Positions 13,227 to 26,632 of a DNA stretch of 64,000 bases are shown piece after piece. The notes beneath the pieces were generated by a model. That model made no database searches and was not told the DNA's origin. It saw nothing but the letters and a program-made list of their open reading frames with translations. The position numbers and the translations under genes are program-made. The DNA comes from Motacilla alba alba. Its lineage: Eukaryota > Chordata > Aves > Passeriformes > Motacillidae. The stretch lies in assembly GCF_015832195.1 (NCBI RefSeq), contig NC_052017.1:76013801-76077800 (forward strand), read 5' to 3'. Within the stretch, counting starts at the first letter, position 1. Each line of letters starts with the position of its first letter.

Positions 13227-13925
13227 AGATACTGATTCTTCACAACATTAAATATTGTTCTTGGACAAAAAGTTCTGCGCAGTGACAGAGTCAAGCCGCC
13301 TGCAATAATGGATGAAAACACTTAGTTTATTTTTGCAGCACTCTTAAGAACATTTACGTATATAGCTGTGACTACAATAAATCCGATCTCAAAATTAATC
13401 CCATATATATAAATAAATGAAAAAAATGCATTGTGACAGTATACCTGCAATGATCTGAGTGGTGTGGGGTTTTTCTTCATCTGATTGCTTGTTTTTAAAC
13501 CTATATTTAATAATAGTAGATTTGAGCATTCTGAGAGGTTATTTATTTTCTTTACTTTCTACTGGGAAACCCAGTGATAATAAGTTGGCACAGAGAATAG
13601 AGGTGTCAGATGTGCATTCCATGAGTGTGAGCAACTTTGTAATACTTTAATTTTTTTTTTCCCCTGAAAATTAGTGCTGTCTTTTCCTTGTAAAACTGTG
13701 CATGGTCGTTCTTTATTCTTCACAGAACAAAAGGTGTCTGTTTCTAGTCTCAGTTGCTTTCAAAAACTGGAAAGTAACTTTTACTTGTAGCTCCAACAGT
13801 ACATAAAGTGCCAATGCCATAGAAAATTGTGGAGTACTTTATCAAGGCTAGCACTGCAACATTACCACTCTAGCTGATCTTGTACTGTTGTTGACCCAGA
13901 GCATGACATGCTTCTCCCAGACAAC

Positions 13926-14150
13926 TGTCAAAAAAAGTGCTTTACTTGGGATTTAGGGCTTTCAGATTTTTATTTTGAGATTGACTGGGAGCCTCACTGT
14001 TCGTGGAGAGGCTAGGGTTCCTCACATTCCATCTTTTATAGCCTTTCAAGTATTTCCTGGTTTTATTCTGCCTCCATTGTGTCTTGCCTAGGTCTGCTGA
14101 TCAAGGTCCAAAGAAAGACATAGCTCTGCTTTCTCCACCCTTATTTCAGA
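13926..14150 (-). mobile_element. LTR-like segment abutting the CR1
   Basis: On the minus strand this segment has a TATA-type box (plus-strand 14032-14041) followed about 60 bases later by AATAAA (plus-strand 13969-13974), the spacing seen in many retroviral LTRs. It lies exactly where the 3' untranslated region of the neighbouring minus-strand CR1 should be. I could not find convincing terminal TG/CA ends or a target-site duplication, and the family is unknown. It may instead be unique DNA exposed by a deletion of the CR1 3' end. Confidence 0.28.
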
Positions 14151-15510
14151 GGATCAGTCTTTGCAACTGTATTCTCAAGCCTTGTCCTGTCTCTACATGC
14201 CTGTTTTAGAAGTCCATTTCCAGCTTTTTGGTAGGCTCTCTTCAGGTACTGTAGGGCTGCAATTAGATAACCCCAAAGTCTTCTCTTTTCCAGACAGAAC
14301 AATCCAAATTCATTCAGCCTTTCATTGTAGGAGAGGTGCATCATCCCTCTTACCAGCTTGGTGTCCCTCTTCAGGACTTGCTCTCACAGCAATTGATGCC
14401 ATTCCTGCACTGGGACCCCCAGAGCTGGATGCAGCACTGCAGGTGGGGTCTCACCAGAGCAGAACAGAGGGACAGAATCCCCTCCCCCACCCTGCTGTTT
14501 TGGATGCATCCCAGGACTTATTTGGCTTTCTGGGCTGGGAGTGCCCATGGCTGGGTCATGTCTAGCCTCTTTCCCACCAGCACCCCCAAGTCCTTCTCAG
14601 TAGGGTTGGTCTCCATCTGCTCATTTCCCAGTCTGGGTTGATACTGGGAGGTTGCCCTAAGTCAGGTCAAGCACCTCACACTTAGTCTTGCTAAACCTCA
14701 AGAGATTCCCATTCTCAGTTCTTGAGCTTGTCAACTCCTTCTGGATGCCATCTTGCCCTTCAGGTGTGTCAACTGCACCACTCAGCTTGGTGTCATCTGC
14801 AAATTCGCTGTGGGTGCACCTGATGTCACAGATTTGTCTTTGATTAGGCTATTAAATAACACTGGTCCCAGTATGGGTCCCTGTGTGAATACCAGTTGTC
14901 ACTGATGTCAGCTGGGACTCTGAGGCATTGACCACTACCCTCTGGATGGGACTGTCCTACAAATTCCTTATCCACCAAACAAACCTTATCCACCTATCAA
15001 ACTCATCTCTTGCCAATTTAGAGAGAAGGATATTATTGGCTTTACAGAAGTCCAGGTAAATGACATCTGCAAACCTTTCCTTGTCCACTGAGGTAGTCAA
15101 CTGAATCATAGATAGCCACTGGGTTGGTCAGGCAAGACTTGCCCTGGATGAAGACATGCTGGCTGCGCTGAATCACCTCTCTGTTCTTCATGTGCCTCAG
15201 CAAAGCTTCTAGGAGAATCTGTTCCACGATCTTCCCAGATGGAGAGGTGATGCTGATGGGTTCCCAGGGTCCTCTTTTCTACCCCTTTTAAGGATGGGTA
15301 CAAACCTCCCCTTTTTCCTATCCCCTGGGACTTCACCTGACTGCCATGACTTTTCAAATATCATGGAGAGTAGCTTGGCAGCTACATCAACCAATATCAT
15401 CAGGACTCTGAGATTCATCTCATCATATACTTATGTATGTTCAGGTTCCTCAGGTGGTCATGAACGTGATCTTTGCTTACAGAGGGAATCACTTTGCTCT
15501 CTTTGGGACA
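14151..15510 (-). mobile_element. CR1 LINE reverse-transcriptase fragment
   Basis: About 1.36 kb of CR1 ORF2, read right to left. Pieces of the reverse transcriptase are visible in broken frames. At 15418-15209 there is a segment like '[21 protein letters not shown]'. At 15227-15042 there is '[19 protein letters not shown]' and 'GKSCLTN'. The catalytic FADD codons are still intact at plus-strand 14792-14803, and the ORF2 C-terminal part is at 14344-14141 ('HLSYNERLNEFGLFCLEKRR'). The frame shifts several times, for example by a short deletion near 15235-15250 just before the MEQILLE segment, so no active enzyme can be made. Both ends are missing. Loss of the 5' end is usual for CR1; loss of the 3' end is not and implies a later event at about 14150. 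The plus-strand frames at 14161-14641 are antisense shadows. Confidence 0.9.
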
Positions 15511-17934
15511 AACAGGATTTTCCTTGAATGAGTCTACTTGTCCCCTTAATAGACAGGTCAATTAGTAATATTTCTAAATAGAATTCTGGATACAAATTTA
15601 TTTTAATTTTAAATTCAATAGTAATATTTTAAGATTGTTTGAAATTTAAGGATGGGTGATTAAATGTGGTACCTGCTTCTTCAGCCCTACCATCTACTAT
15701 AAAATCTGTCCCTAAAGAGCAGTCTGCAAGAGTAGCTTTTGTTATTCTTAGTATGTATCATTTTGTTTTTACCTCTCCTTTGACAGTGAAAGAATTAACA
15801 AGGTTAATGATGTTGACATTTAAAGTATCATAATTAAAATCTGATTTAACATCCATTAACATGAATGAGTCCTATTACCTGAATTTATTCAGTCATTTAT
15901 TCTGCAAACCTAGATAAATTACTGTAGGTATAAACTAAGCATGTTAAGGTTTTTGGTGTTTGTTTACAATCCTAATTCATATAGATTATGTGAGAATCAG
16001 ACACTAAAAATGATGTGTGAATATTTCAGAGGGGTGCCCACATTAGCTTCCCTCCCAATAAAGTTTTTTTAACACATATGCCATGATTCATACACTTAAT
16101 GAAAATTAGTTGTACAACACTTACCATTCTGCTTTTGTAGGTATATTTTGTATTTTTTGGGGTTTTTAGTGTACTTGAGTCTCATTTTACCTCAATTTTC
16201 TAAAAAAACTTACAAAATTGCATCAATACTGATTTTCGGACTTTTCTCCCCACTCTAGTACCTTCCAGAATGAACTCAAAACCCCAATGTGACAGACAAA
16301 TGTAATGAAGTCCTTTGGACTATTTAAGTGCCTGCAGTCAGGGAATTCTTATGTAGATGAATGTTTTACAGTTGTTCTATGATGAGTCCAGATGAGCAAA
16401 GATGTGCAGCAAGAACGTGACTTATAGTTTTCAGCCAACCTGATTCCATGTCAAACTGTCACCAATTTAATCACCCAGCTGATTAGCCAACACAGAGCAG
16501 CTGCCTTGCTCCACCATTTGCACTGCTTGCCTCCTCAGGGGAGCAATGGCTAGTGGAGAAAGGACAGTCTGAAGGGAGCCAGACAACCAGGCATGAGTTG
16601 ATCTGGTAAAAGTAAGGGACTGTGGTGTTGTAGAACACAAATTTATAGATAATTAAGCTTTATTAACTCATAAAATAACATCTCTTTTCTTCTGACATAG
16701 TTTGTTATATAATATTCTGAGTTAATTAAAAACTCAGGTGTCTGATTTAGTTCAAAACAGTTATAAAGTGAGAAGTCTCACAAGAAGAAAAATCTGCGTA
16801 TTGAAATGGGTTTTCAATAGATTAAAATACAGGTAAATTACTTTTTTTTTGTACCTCTTGCATGAACTACAGCTGCCAAGGATCCACATTTTCCTCTTAT
16901 TTAAAAATAAAGGTGGAGATACCTATTTGGATTTTCAGACTAAGCATATTTATGTAGCAAAAATGTATTTGCCTATGAAAACCAGCAAAATGTTTCTCTG
17001 TGGCAAGTAGAGTTTTGCGTGTAAATAGCTGTTGGTTTCAAGTGAAAATTTGTGCTTATCATACAAACCATGGAAATCAGTGTTGTTTTAAACAAATATA
17101 TATACTATATCTCTCATAACTTTCTCTGACTTCTCTTTTATTAAAAACTCTGAATTGTTATTCCATTGTTAAATTTTAGACTTTCTTGGAAAGAAGTTTG
17201 CAAGAAAAAAAAAAGGAGCAGCAATAAAATGCTTTCATCTAAGACTATGCAATATTAGGAAATGAACAGGAAGGACTGTTGCTTTGCACAGAATAGATTT
17301 GAATATTAAAAATGCAAAAATGTTTCTATATTTCATTTTATTTCATCTAACTGCTATACTGCATTCTAGTTTCTCTGTAAAATATGAACTAATTATATTT
17401 TATGAGCAGTTCAACTCTTAAGTGTAGGGGTGTTTTTGAAAAAAAAAAAAAAAAGAAAAAGGTATTATCCTAATCTTATTTATGAAAAAAGATTTCAATG
17501 AATATGGTTCAGAACATCTCTTTTTACAAAAAGATATAATGAAAATCTTTAATGAAAATGACTTAACATATTCACTGAGACAGAGGAAGAGCCAGACCAA
17601 TATTGTTCAATCATCATCTTCTGCTAATGGAAACCCAAATAGAGAAATTTTGTGCCAGTCAGATAATGGCTCATGTTATATAATGCATTAACACAGAGTG
17701 AAAAAATAGGAATGCATAACAGGCTTTAGAAAGTTTTATTTTAATGATCTTGAACTGTGTGGTTCAGACCTTTGATTTCCATTCTCCAGCTTCCAAGCAC
17801 TGACTCATGGAATAACAGCTATGAAGATCAGGTAAAATTTTATCAAGGAACTGGCATTACATGCTCCTAGAAACTCTCTTTCTGCTGTGCTGAGCCAGGT
17901 GGGGAGAGCGTGGCTGTGTACATGTATTCCATAG

Positions 17935-17948
17935 CGTGTGTGTGTGTA
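17935..17948. repeat. Short (GT) microsatellite
   Basis: GTGTG dinucleotide run, continuing as a degenerate TGTATGTGTATT stretch to about 17956. Confidence 0.85.
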
Positions 17949-18286
17949 TGTGTATTCCAGGAGAAAGGGAAGGATTCCTGTTAACTACAACCATCTCAGT
18001 CGCAGTTTAATGCTGTATCCTTTTCCTGCCAGATAGGAGTGATTGGTGGAGGTGTATCAAATAAAACCAACAGATATGTCATGGTGAGAGCAATAGAATG
18101 TGACAGGAACCATTATGCTGAAAATGTGTCTCTTTCTGGGAAACACCTGTAAGTCTCTGCAAAAGAAAAAAAGTGTCTGTGATTTGCAAACAAGTGTGAA
18201 GAAAATAATTTTCCCTGATTATGCACAGTGGAACATTTCTAAAAATATCATCAGTGCTTGTGCCTCAGTAACACAGGTATTGTTCT

Positions 18287-18333
18287 AATATTAATATTCT
18301 AATTATATTGTTGCAATATTAATATTCTAATTA
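18287..18333. repeat. Direct duplication of a 19-base AT word
   Basis: The word AATATTAATATTCTAATTA occurs at 18287-18305 and again at 18315-18333. Each copy also contains internal AATATT palindromes. This is a local tandem-type duplication, not a known element. Confidence 0.9.
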
Positions 18334-20889
18334 GAAATTAATATTAAATTTTTTGGTTTGTTTTACAGTCATTCTAAAAGAGTTCTACTTTACTTTATGC
18401 ACAGATCAGAGCCTCAGTTTGTACCACAGCACTTTCTTTGCATATAGTGTTATTTCACAACCCAAGCTACAATGTCTATGATCTTTTATACTTTAAATTT
18501 CCTTAGAATTAGAGTAAATTTTCTTCCCTCGTGTGTACCATATATCACATACAAGACAATCTTTTAAAAAAAAGGAGGTTTAGCTACAGTTTCCTAACCA
18601 TGACTCATCAGCCATTCCTATAAAAAGAATTAGTCCTATTTGTTTTTCAGTTATGGGATGCATGGAAAAATCTTGTTTGGCAAAAGTTGTGGGGAGAGAA
18701 TTTGTAGCTGATAGAATAGCTCATGAAGGTGTACACTTGAATTACATTGGGTAGATTCTAATCTATAATTAAAGATATTGAAATTAAAATCTCTTGGGTC
18801 AATATAGACACATTTAAAGTTAGCATGATTATTAAGGGATGTATGTTTTTGTTGAGCTTCTTTTGGGCTTTTTTTTTCTTTTTTTTTTAAGGAAATAAAA
18901 AAAGAGGCCTAGTACGTTTGTGTAATGCCTGTTAGACTTTTAAATATTATATTACTGTGTCCTTGACAGTGTTAATAATTTTTCTAGTAAAGGACACCAT
19001 ATGTTTTCAAGGCCACTGTGATATGTGTAGAGTCACTAAAAGTGGCTGAATATTATCTGTTGAAAAATATAGTAAATGAATAGTGCTATGTGCTTGATGT
19101 TAACTTTTTCTCAAGTCTTCTTTCTTCGGAAATTTTTCCTTGAACAGGTCAAATTGCTTCCGTGTTAGAAGTGTATATTACACAGAGTATTTCTTATACA
19201 ATATAGGCATTGAATAGAAGGAACACACACTAGCATTTTTAATTTAAAATTATGATTATGAAGTATTCATTTTAATGTAACTATGGCACTATGATGAAAG
19301 TGTGAACTGAATTTTTATTAAAATTAAAAGAGACATAATTCCGATGGCAACCAATTTTTCATCTAATCTACTTTCTCCTGGAAACTCTTGAGAAACTATT
19401 GATTTTACTCTAGATTGGTTTGTTTTGGTTTTATTACCTTTTATATATTATTGAATTAAAAACCTCAAGCCTTATTTTTTCAAAGTAACTAGATCTAGGT
19501 GTAAATGGTGGAAGTCTGTACTTTTACAAAAATGGCCTGGAATAAATTTCTACAGCAGAGAACCACAAAACCTCTTATCTTAGCAAATATTAAGAAATGT
19601 TACGTATGTATATGAGTGTCTATTTTTTAATAGTATAAAGGCTTTTCATATCCTGACTAAAGTACTGTGCAAAATGTTAAGAAAGAAATGAGACTGGACA
19701 AATATTTATTATCAGTGTTTACATGACTTTCAATTGATCATGTTAGTCTGTATTATCTTACAACAATTTAATTATGTATAGCAAAAGTATTTATCAACCA
19801 CTCCAGGAAATAGCTTGAGAAAGGTCAGGAAGAAAATTCCTGGCTATTTATAATGATGGATACCTGATTCTACAAAATTTAAATGTTTTGTGGAAATATG
19901 TTGATTGCATCAATGTATTTCTGCAGTATCTTGGCTTAAGACCAGAAAATCCTGGTACTTGATAACATAAAACAAAAACTAGGCTGAGAAATCAGTAATT
20001 TCTGACATGCAGTGAGTTAAGAGTTTGCAGAACATCATCTTGATGTCTGAGAATTTTTGCAGAGCTAATGAATGAAAATGCTTTGATACAGTGAAATTTA
20101 GGATCAATTTAAGGTTTTACAGCAGACACAGGTTTTCCTGACATTTCTTATTCATACCTTGTGGTTTTTTTCATCTGATATTTTCTATTCAAATACTTTA
20201 GGGAAGTTATCACAATTACTGAGGAGAACCCAGTGATTACCAACTTTTCCATATTACTTCTGAACTAAATGGACCCAAAGCAGAATATCTTTTTTCCAAA
20301 GCCTGGCCTTTGGCATATAGTCAAAGAAGGTAATAATTGTCAGTATGTTTAGAGTTCAGCAGATGCTACTTTTTAACATGGAAAAAAAAAAAATTTCTTG
20401 TTTTTACTTCTGTCAACACCTCAAAGTTCCAAGAGCTCAATATTCTGTGTCCAAAACTGCCTGTAAACAAATGTGTAGGGAAGAAATACATAAATATGAT
20501 CGGCCTATATGAAATTTTTCTAATATTGTCTCAGCCTTAAGATGTTCTCAGCTACCAGATGTGGTATCTACCTTGTTATCCCAGTGTAAGTCTCTTCTAT
20601 TTCCTCTGTTGAATCCATGTAAATTTTTTATGTATTTATAGAATTTTTTTACTTTTTTTTTAAGCCAACTCCATGTAGCATCTACTTTTATATTTTTGGA
20701 GTCTGGTCCTTAAAAGCCTCATTTCATAAGCCTTCATTCCTGAAGTACTGTGTAATCAGTTATTATCTATCCCCTAAAAGCCATACATTTATTACATACT
20801 TTGACATATCTGCCTAAACTAATTCTTTCTGTGTAAAATTTTATATAATTTGATAATATTTTTCATTTTTCTGTCTTGTTAAACTACAT

Positions 20890-21300
20890 TCTTTTTAAGA
20901 AAGGGGACCACAACTGAACATCATAGTTTTACAAAATCCACAATGTCCATGCAGAAAGAAATCATACTATTCTGGCTTTTTTTTTTCCTCTCCTAAAACT
21001 TCCTTGTATTCCTTGATATTTGAGTAGAATTGTGAATTGTGAATTATTGTTAAAAAGAAAACTTTTTCCTGGAAAGTTTTCTATTAAAAACTCATGAACT
21101 TGTTCTTAAATTTTTAATGAGTAACTCAGCATCCATTATTATATTTGTGAAGCTGGGATTGATTTTTTTTTACTTGTATTTTAAATTTATTCTCATTCAC
21201 TTTTGGTTCTATGATAATCATGGGGATTTGTACAGTCTTTCTGCACTTCTCTGCAGTCAATTTTTGTCCTAATTATGTGGGTAACAGTGTCAACAGCAGA
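20890..21300 (-). mobile_element. Possible very old CR1/L3-like remnant
   Basis: Words near 20902-20925 (GGGGACCACAACTGAACA) and 21145-21170 (TTGTGAAGCTGGGATTGATT) recall antisense ORF2 segments of ancient CR1/L3-type LINEs. The match is patchy and was made by eye only. It may be chance. Confidence 0.2.
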
Positions 21301-23682
21301 CATTCACACTTCGCTGTACATTTTCTTTTCTGTCTCATTTAAGAACTTGTGTAATTTAGTGATACAGTTTATATTTTCATTATCATAAAACAATATATTT
21401 TGGATATTTTTCTTTAAGCATTTATTGAAGAACAAGTGCTTAGTGCTCTTTTTAAGGTAAAATACATTCTTAACAGACCTTGCATTCCCAAATTCATTAC
21501 TGAAATTTCTGCCAATACCAGATGACAAATTCTAAGTGAAAAAAGTACATCGTTCTGCAATGAATAAGACTTTTTTCCCCATGCTTTTCTCTGTTGGATC
21601 TATACTAGCAGGATCTGAACACTGTAGTATGGAATAATTTAAAAAGTGTTGTTGACCACAGATGTAAAACAATTAAGATATAAAAATTACTTCTATTATT
21701 GTGAGTGGCTATTCCCTGTTCCAGCCAAGGAAGACTGGTGGAAGAGACTGTGATTCTGATTATGTACCATGGAATGTGTAATTACTTTTCAGTTGTCAGT
21801 CACTGATTTTATAGCATATGATAATGTTTCTTTATTACATAATTTGTCTTCAATTAACACTTTTTCCTTCACATTCCTGTTGCACTGATAAAAAAGAAAA
21901 ATAAAAAATTTTGAGAGAGTGCACCAGTCCTATGGGAAAATATTTGACTTTTACAAGCATGCAATATACAGCTTCATCAAACTTTACTTTGCTGCATTTA
22001 AAATTAAATGATAGATTAATTAATCATGCATTAATATTTATTATTTAGAAGCATGACTTTTAGCCATGTAACTCTTTTAGATTTTCTTGATTTTCTCACA
22101 AACATGCAATTAATATGAAATGGTGGATAAGTCTTACTAGTTCTAGGTTTCCATGGGAAGGAAGATAATTTTTTTGCCCTCTTCTGTGCCATGTGTGCAA
22201 TGTGAGTGAACTTGGTAATAATTGCTACAGAGATACTCATATTTTTATGTAATTAATTTTAAAGCACTTTGCTTCTTCAGAGTAACATATGAATGGGGTT
22301 TTTTTGTTGGTTTTTTTTTATCATCACAAGGTGTTACATAAAACTGTAAAACAGTTTTGGTTTGTTTGGGTATTTCTGTTGTTCATTGCAAAGTAAATAC
22401 ACATCTTATTACTGCAGCTCTGATGTCTCATTCAATTTTCAAGAGTGAGCATGAGTCCCTCAACATGACATTTTTAGAATTTAAGATCCTAGGCTGATTT
22501 TACTTATATTTAAGATAAAAGGCCTTAGTTTCTGGCTGTCTGAAAATATGGACTAATACTAGTTAAGAAAAAACACAATTCAAGAGAAAGAAGGTGCCTT
22601 TATCTAAAATCTCATATTTTAACTTAAAGCTGTCCTTTAATTTCTGAAACCTTGCAGCTGTCAGTATTGAATGCTGCATCAAATTATGACTACAATTTAA
22701 AAATAGCAAAAATGGTAACAGGTTGTTTTCAAGGAATACTTTTTTTTTCTACAAAATCATGCCAGTTTTAAGAAATCAATGTATCTGCTGAGGAACTGCA
22801 AATGGATCATGTATGGCCTGTAAAGATAGCTTCTAAAATCACTTTGAATCTTTCTGAAATGTTTGTCATTAATCAACCAAAATTAATGAAGCATTTTAGT
22901 ATAAATTTTTTAAATTTTTTTCCATTATAACTCTGACAAACTTCTGCATAACTCCAAAGGTTTCCCATCCTGACATTTACCATATAATTGTTAAAATGAT
23001 AGCAATGAACAATCAATAATAACATCCTGGATACAGCAGTATTTGAACTATCTTTTAACTGCATAAAAATAAATAATCTTCTGTAATTTTCTAAGTCTAG
23101 TTTAAATGTTAAGATAAACACAACCTGCTACCAAAGAGGGCTATTCCCTGCTCTCAATTGTTTTTCTGCCTCTTTTCTGACCAGCACTATTGCCACTGTA
23201 CAGCTGCATGAGAGGGACTGCCATTCCCAAAACCTGATCCTTTATTTTGATAGTGGTTGAAGAAGTAGGTGGAGAAGAGGCTGGCTGAACAACATCCTGA
23301 ACTTAACTTGGCTCAGAGAAATAGTGGCCTTTCAGAAGCTGTGCTTTTCTAAAACATCAACATGTAAATAGCCAGCTGACAGTAAGTGCCTTAATTCTTG
23401 TTCCAGATGTCCAGGGACTTTATTTCCTGAACCTGATGTAATTATTTTACTTCCGGAGATTTCTGAGATAAAATTGATGAGTGCAAAATTGGCTGCTGTA
23501 TATCTAATACATGATAAGAAATATGAATGGTGGAGTGACTGTGTGCTCGAGATCTTTATAACATTGTGCATGATGGTCTTCCCTAGCAAATAGATTTTTG
23601 ATTTTTGCATTGCAGTAGAAATTTTTAAGAATCCAAATTCTTTCAAGTAAGTTTTCATTGTTGATGTTTATTTGATTTGAAC

Positions 23683-23713
23683 TTTTTTTTTTGTTGTTTT
23701 TTTTTTTTTTTTT
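23683..23713 (+). repeat. T-rich tract
   Basis: About 31 bases of T broken only by GTTG. It encodes the poly-lysine seen in an overlapping minus frame, which is not a gene. Confidence 0.9.
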
Positions 23714-26485
23714 AAATTCAGAAAAGGGTTTTTTTGGTTCTGCTGCCACAGCGTCCTCTGCATTAGGGAGAGTTAAGAGCTAAAAAAGTAGAGGTTTTGC
23801 TGGTTCAAAAGATGGAGGGGTCTCACACCCAACTAGCAAATCTGAAAAACATTCATGCAGTTTTCTTGATGAATAGGGCAGCTCTCCTGATAAGCCTGAG
23901 GCACTCCTCTTTGACATGAGGAGCATAGAGTTAAAATTTCCTGCTATTCCTGATAGGGCAGAACTCCTCATTCTTTTGTTTCCCAGAAAAATGTAAGACT
24001 GATTGTGAAACTGTGCATTCATGTCCCTGTGGTATTCATTATGTTGGAAGCCAGGAGCTACCGGCCTTCAGCAGCCATTTCAGTTTTCTTTTGTGTTTAA
24101 GGAAATATTCCTATTTTATTTATTTTTTATGACTAGTTTTCTCCAAGCATCCTAGTTTTGCAAGACTGATTACTGCAGGATTGTGACATATTTAGCTTCA
24201 TGGACAGTACTAGGCATTCTTCTTAGTCTTTGGAAATTATTCAACTGTTTAGTGGACCTTTTTTTGCTTGCACCTTCCTAAATACCCACACCGCTAAGGG
24301 ATCACTTACAAAAGAAAAATGGCACATTTTCTGAGTCAGTTATTGTTTTCTATATTGCAGCAACCTTACTTAGCATAGAACCACCACTCTATTGTAATAA
24401 TGTTTATGAAGTTGCAAATAGTTTGCTAAAGAATAAAAAATAACTTTATGCTTCTTAATTTATATTTTTAAATGCTTCTTTGACCTTTTTCTTCCAAGTA
24501 AAAATTCCAGTCAGACAATAGATTATAGTAACAGACAATAGATTACTGTTACAATCCTCATTATTGTCCACAGTATAAAATATAAAGTCTTCCTTTGGCC
24601 AATCCAATTCCTTGTTTTAAATTGATTTCCAATACATTGACAGTTGGATTGAAAGAACTATGACATTTGATATTGTAAGGAGTAAAAGAGCTTTGATTAA
24701 GGAGCTACATAAGTATATTTTGACTTGGGGTTTTTTTGTTTGGTTTCTTTTAAGGTGAGAGGATTATGCATTATGACTCTAATAGTTTGGAATGTTCCCT
24801 CAGATGTTATTCTGAAAATGTTAAAGAAAACTCTAGAAAAATTATTTTAAGGAAGAAGTGAAAGCAGAGATGAAGTATGAACTCCTTTTAGATACAATTT
24901 TGTCAGTCTCAAGAGAGTCACCTGGGATTAATTCAGACATGTCTTTCTATTCTGAAATAAGACTGTTTAACCTTATGAGTGTCTTAATTTATTTGCTGCT
25001 TTAAATGCTGGTTTCTTCACATGCTTATTATAATTTTAAAGAAGACCTATACTCTGAGAAGATGTCAAAATAAGCTCTATCTTACGCATTGTAAAAAGTC
25101 AAAACTCAGCATCTGAAAAAGCACAAACTGTAAATGGAAACACTTCAGAATTTTGTGTGACAAACCTACAGGGACACATTGATCCACTGTGAAAGCAGAT
25201 GACAGTGTAGGCTTGTGAAGTGTGTATCTATGAGCTCGTGTGTGATGCTGTGGTGCGTCCTCTCCTCACTCAAGAGAGGTCACCTAACTTTGCATAATGA
25301 CACAAAGAGCACCCTCTTCCAAAGCCTCATGACAGAACGGTACAGGATTTTAAGCAAGAGAGAAGCAGCCATCAGCTACAGTGTGCCACCTACTCCTCTT
25401 TGCTACCTTGCATACCAGGTACAATTCCAGCAGAGTGGCAGACTGCAACCAGGGGCCATAAATGTGGTCAGGGGTCTGGAAGGATCAGTACAGTATTCAT
25501 ATGTTCATTTATGAGAATTCATTGGAGGAATCTTTGAATTATAATATAGTTTCACTACTGATTCCTGATCAGTTAATACTGTTGGTTGTATGACACAAAG
25601 CTGAAAAAAAATATTTATATGTATAAACCCTTTCTTCATTTAAGCATCTAAGACACTTTCTACAGTTGTAATGGTGTTTTTGAAGATACAAAGGTTGTGA
25701 TTTCATTATTATTTTCAAGTATCTGTTGTAAAAAACTACAGGGTGTGAAGAGAGCACAGAGAAATCATGTCTGAACTTTCACCTCAAGATTTGGGTCTTT
25801 CTACACTGCCATAATATTTTAGTGCCTTGCATGGTATAATAACCTACAGTGAAGATGTGATGTTAGTACTGTTTTGAATCATCTTTGGAATGAGGTGTAA
25901 GTAAATTGTCATACAGAATAAAACTATCAGCTTTTGTGGCCTTTTAAGATTAGGTTTTGGTTGTTTACTGAAAGAAACCTGCCCAGAATATTCTACTAAA
26001 GGCAGTTTTGTTTTAATTTTTTGGATGTTTTTAAATTAATCGTCTCATTTTTTTATTGTGCAATTGAGTTTTGCATTGACAATTTTTAACTTGTTTTTAG
26101 GAACTGAAGAGAGGGAAAATTAAAAGCTAGCAAGTATAGATTTTTAGTATCCAGTGAAGTCTAACAAACCAAAATTCCATAGAAAGGGGTAAATGGGTAT
26201 ATTTATATTCAAATCAGTACCAATTAGTACATTCAAGAATTAAAACAATAAATAAATACAAAATAATTAGGATACATGGAATAGACCGCTGGTGACATCA
26301 TTCTAGACCATCTGCAGAATTAAATAACTGGCTATCCAAGATTTTCTTCTATTTCCAAACATGGCTGAAAAATAATATTCACAGTCAAAGTTTCAATTTC
26401 TGGTGTCGAGGAGAAGTAGTGTCCTGCACAGAAGAGCTGATGCTCCAGTAAATGGAGTTTTAGTGGTTATTTTTTTCAGGATTTT

Positions 26486-26632
26486 TTGTTTGATTCATTA
26501 ATTGTTTTTGTGCGTTTTGGTTTGGTTTGGTTTTTGGATTGTTGTTGTTGTTGGTTTTGTTCACTTGTTTGTTTGTTTCCTACTTTTATTATTTTTTGTT
26601 TGTTTTGGGTGGGTTTTTTGGTTGTTTTTAAG
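26486..26632 (+). repeat. Long T/G-rich, C/A-poor tract
   Basis: About 150 bases almost free of C and A on the plus strand, containing TTTGG, TTG and GTTT sub-repeats. It gives rise to the false plus frames at 26486-26783. It is one of five similar plus-strand tracts in this window. Confidence 0.85.

Larger units (their letters stand above)
4570..13925. other. Gene-free unique DNA with scattered simple repeats
   Basis: About 9.4 kb with no gene that I can support. It contains the (AT)21 run at 5056-5097, T runs near 5606-5622 and 7008-7017, the 18-G run at 13009-13026 and a small GATA-like palindrome at 13207-13226. Open frames such as 5358-5630 (-), 8792-9040 (-) and 11558-11872 (+) are driven by AT-rich or T-rich sequence and show no domain. 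A slightly GC-richer patch at 9715-9880 is unexplained. Confidence 0.55.

Noticed and set aside
14161..14641. Plus-strand frames of 134 and 101 codons
   Set aside because: They are antisense to the decayed CR1 reverse transcriptase on the minus strand.
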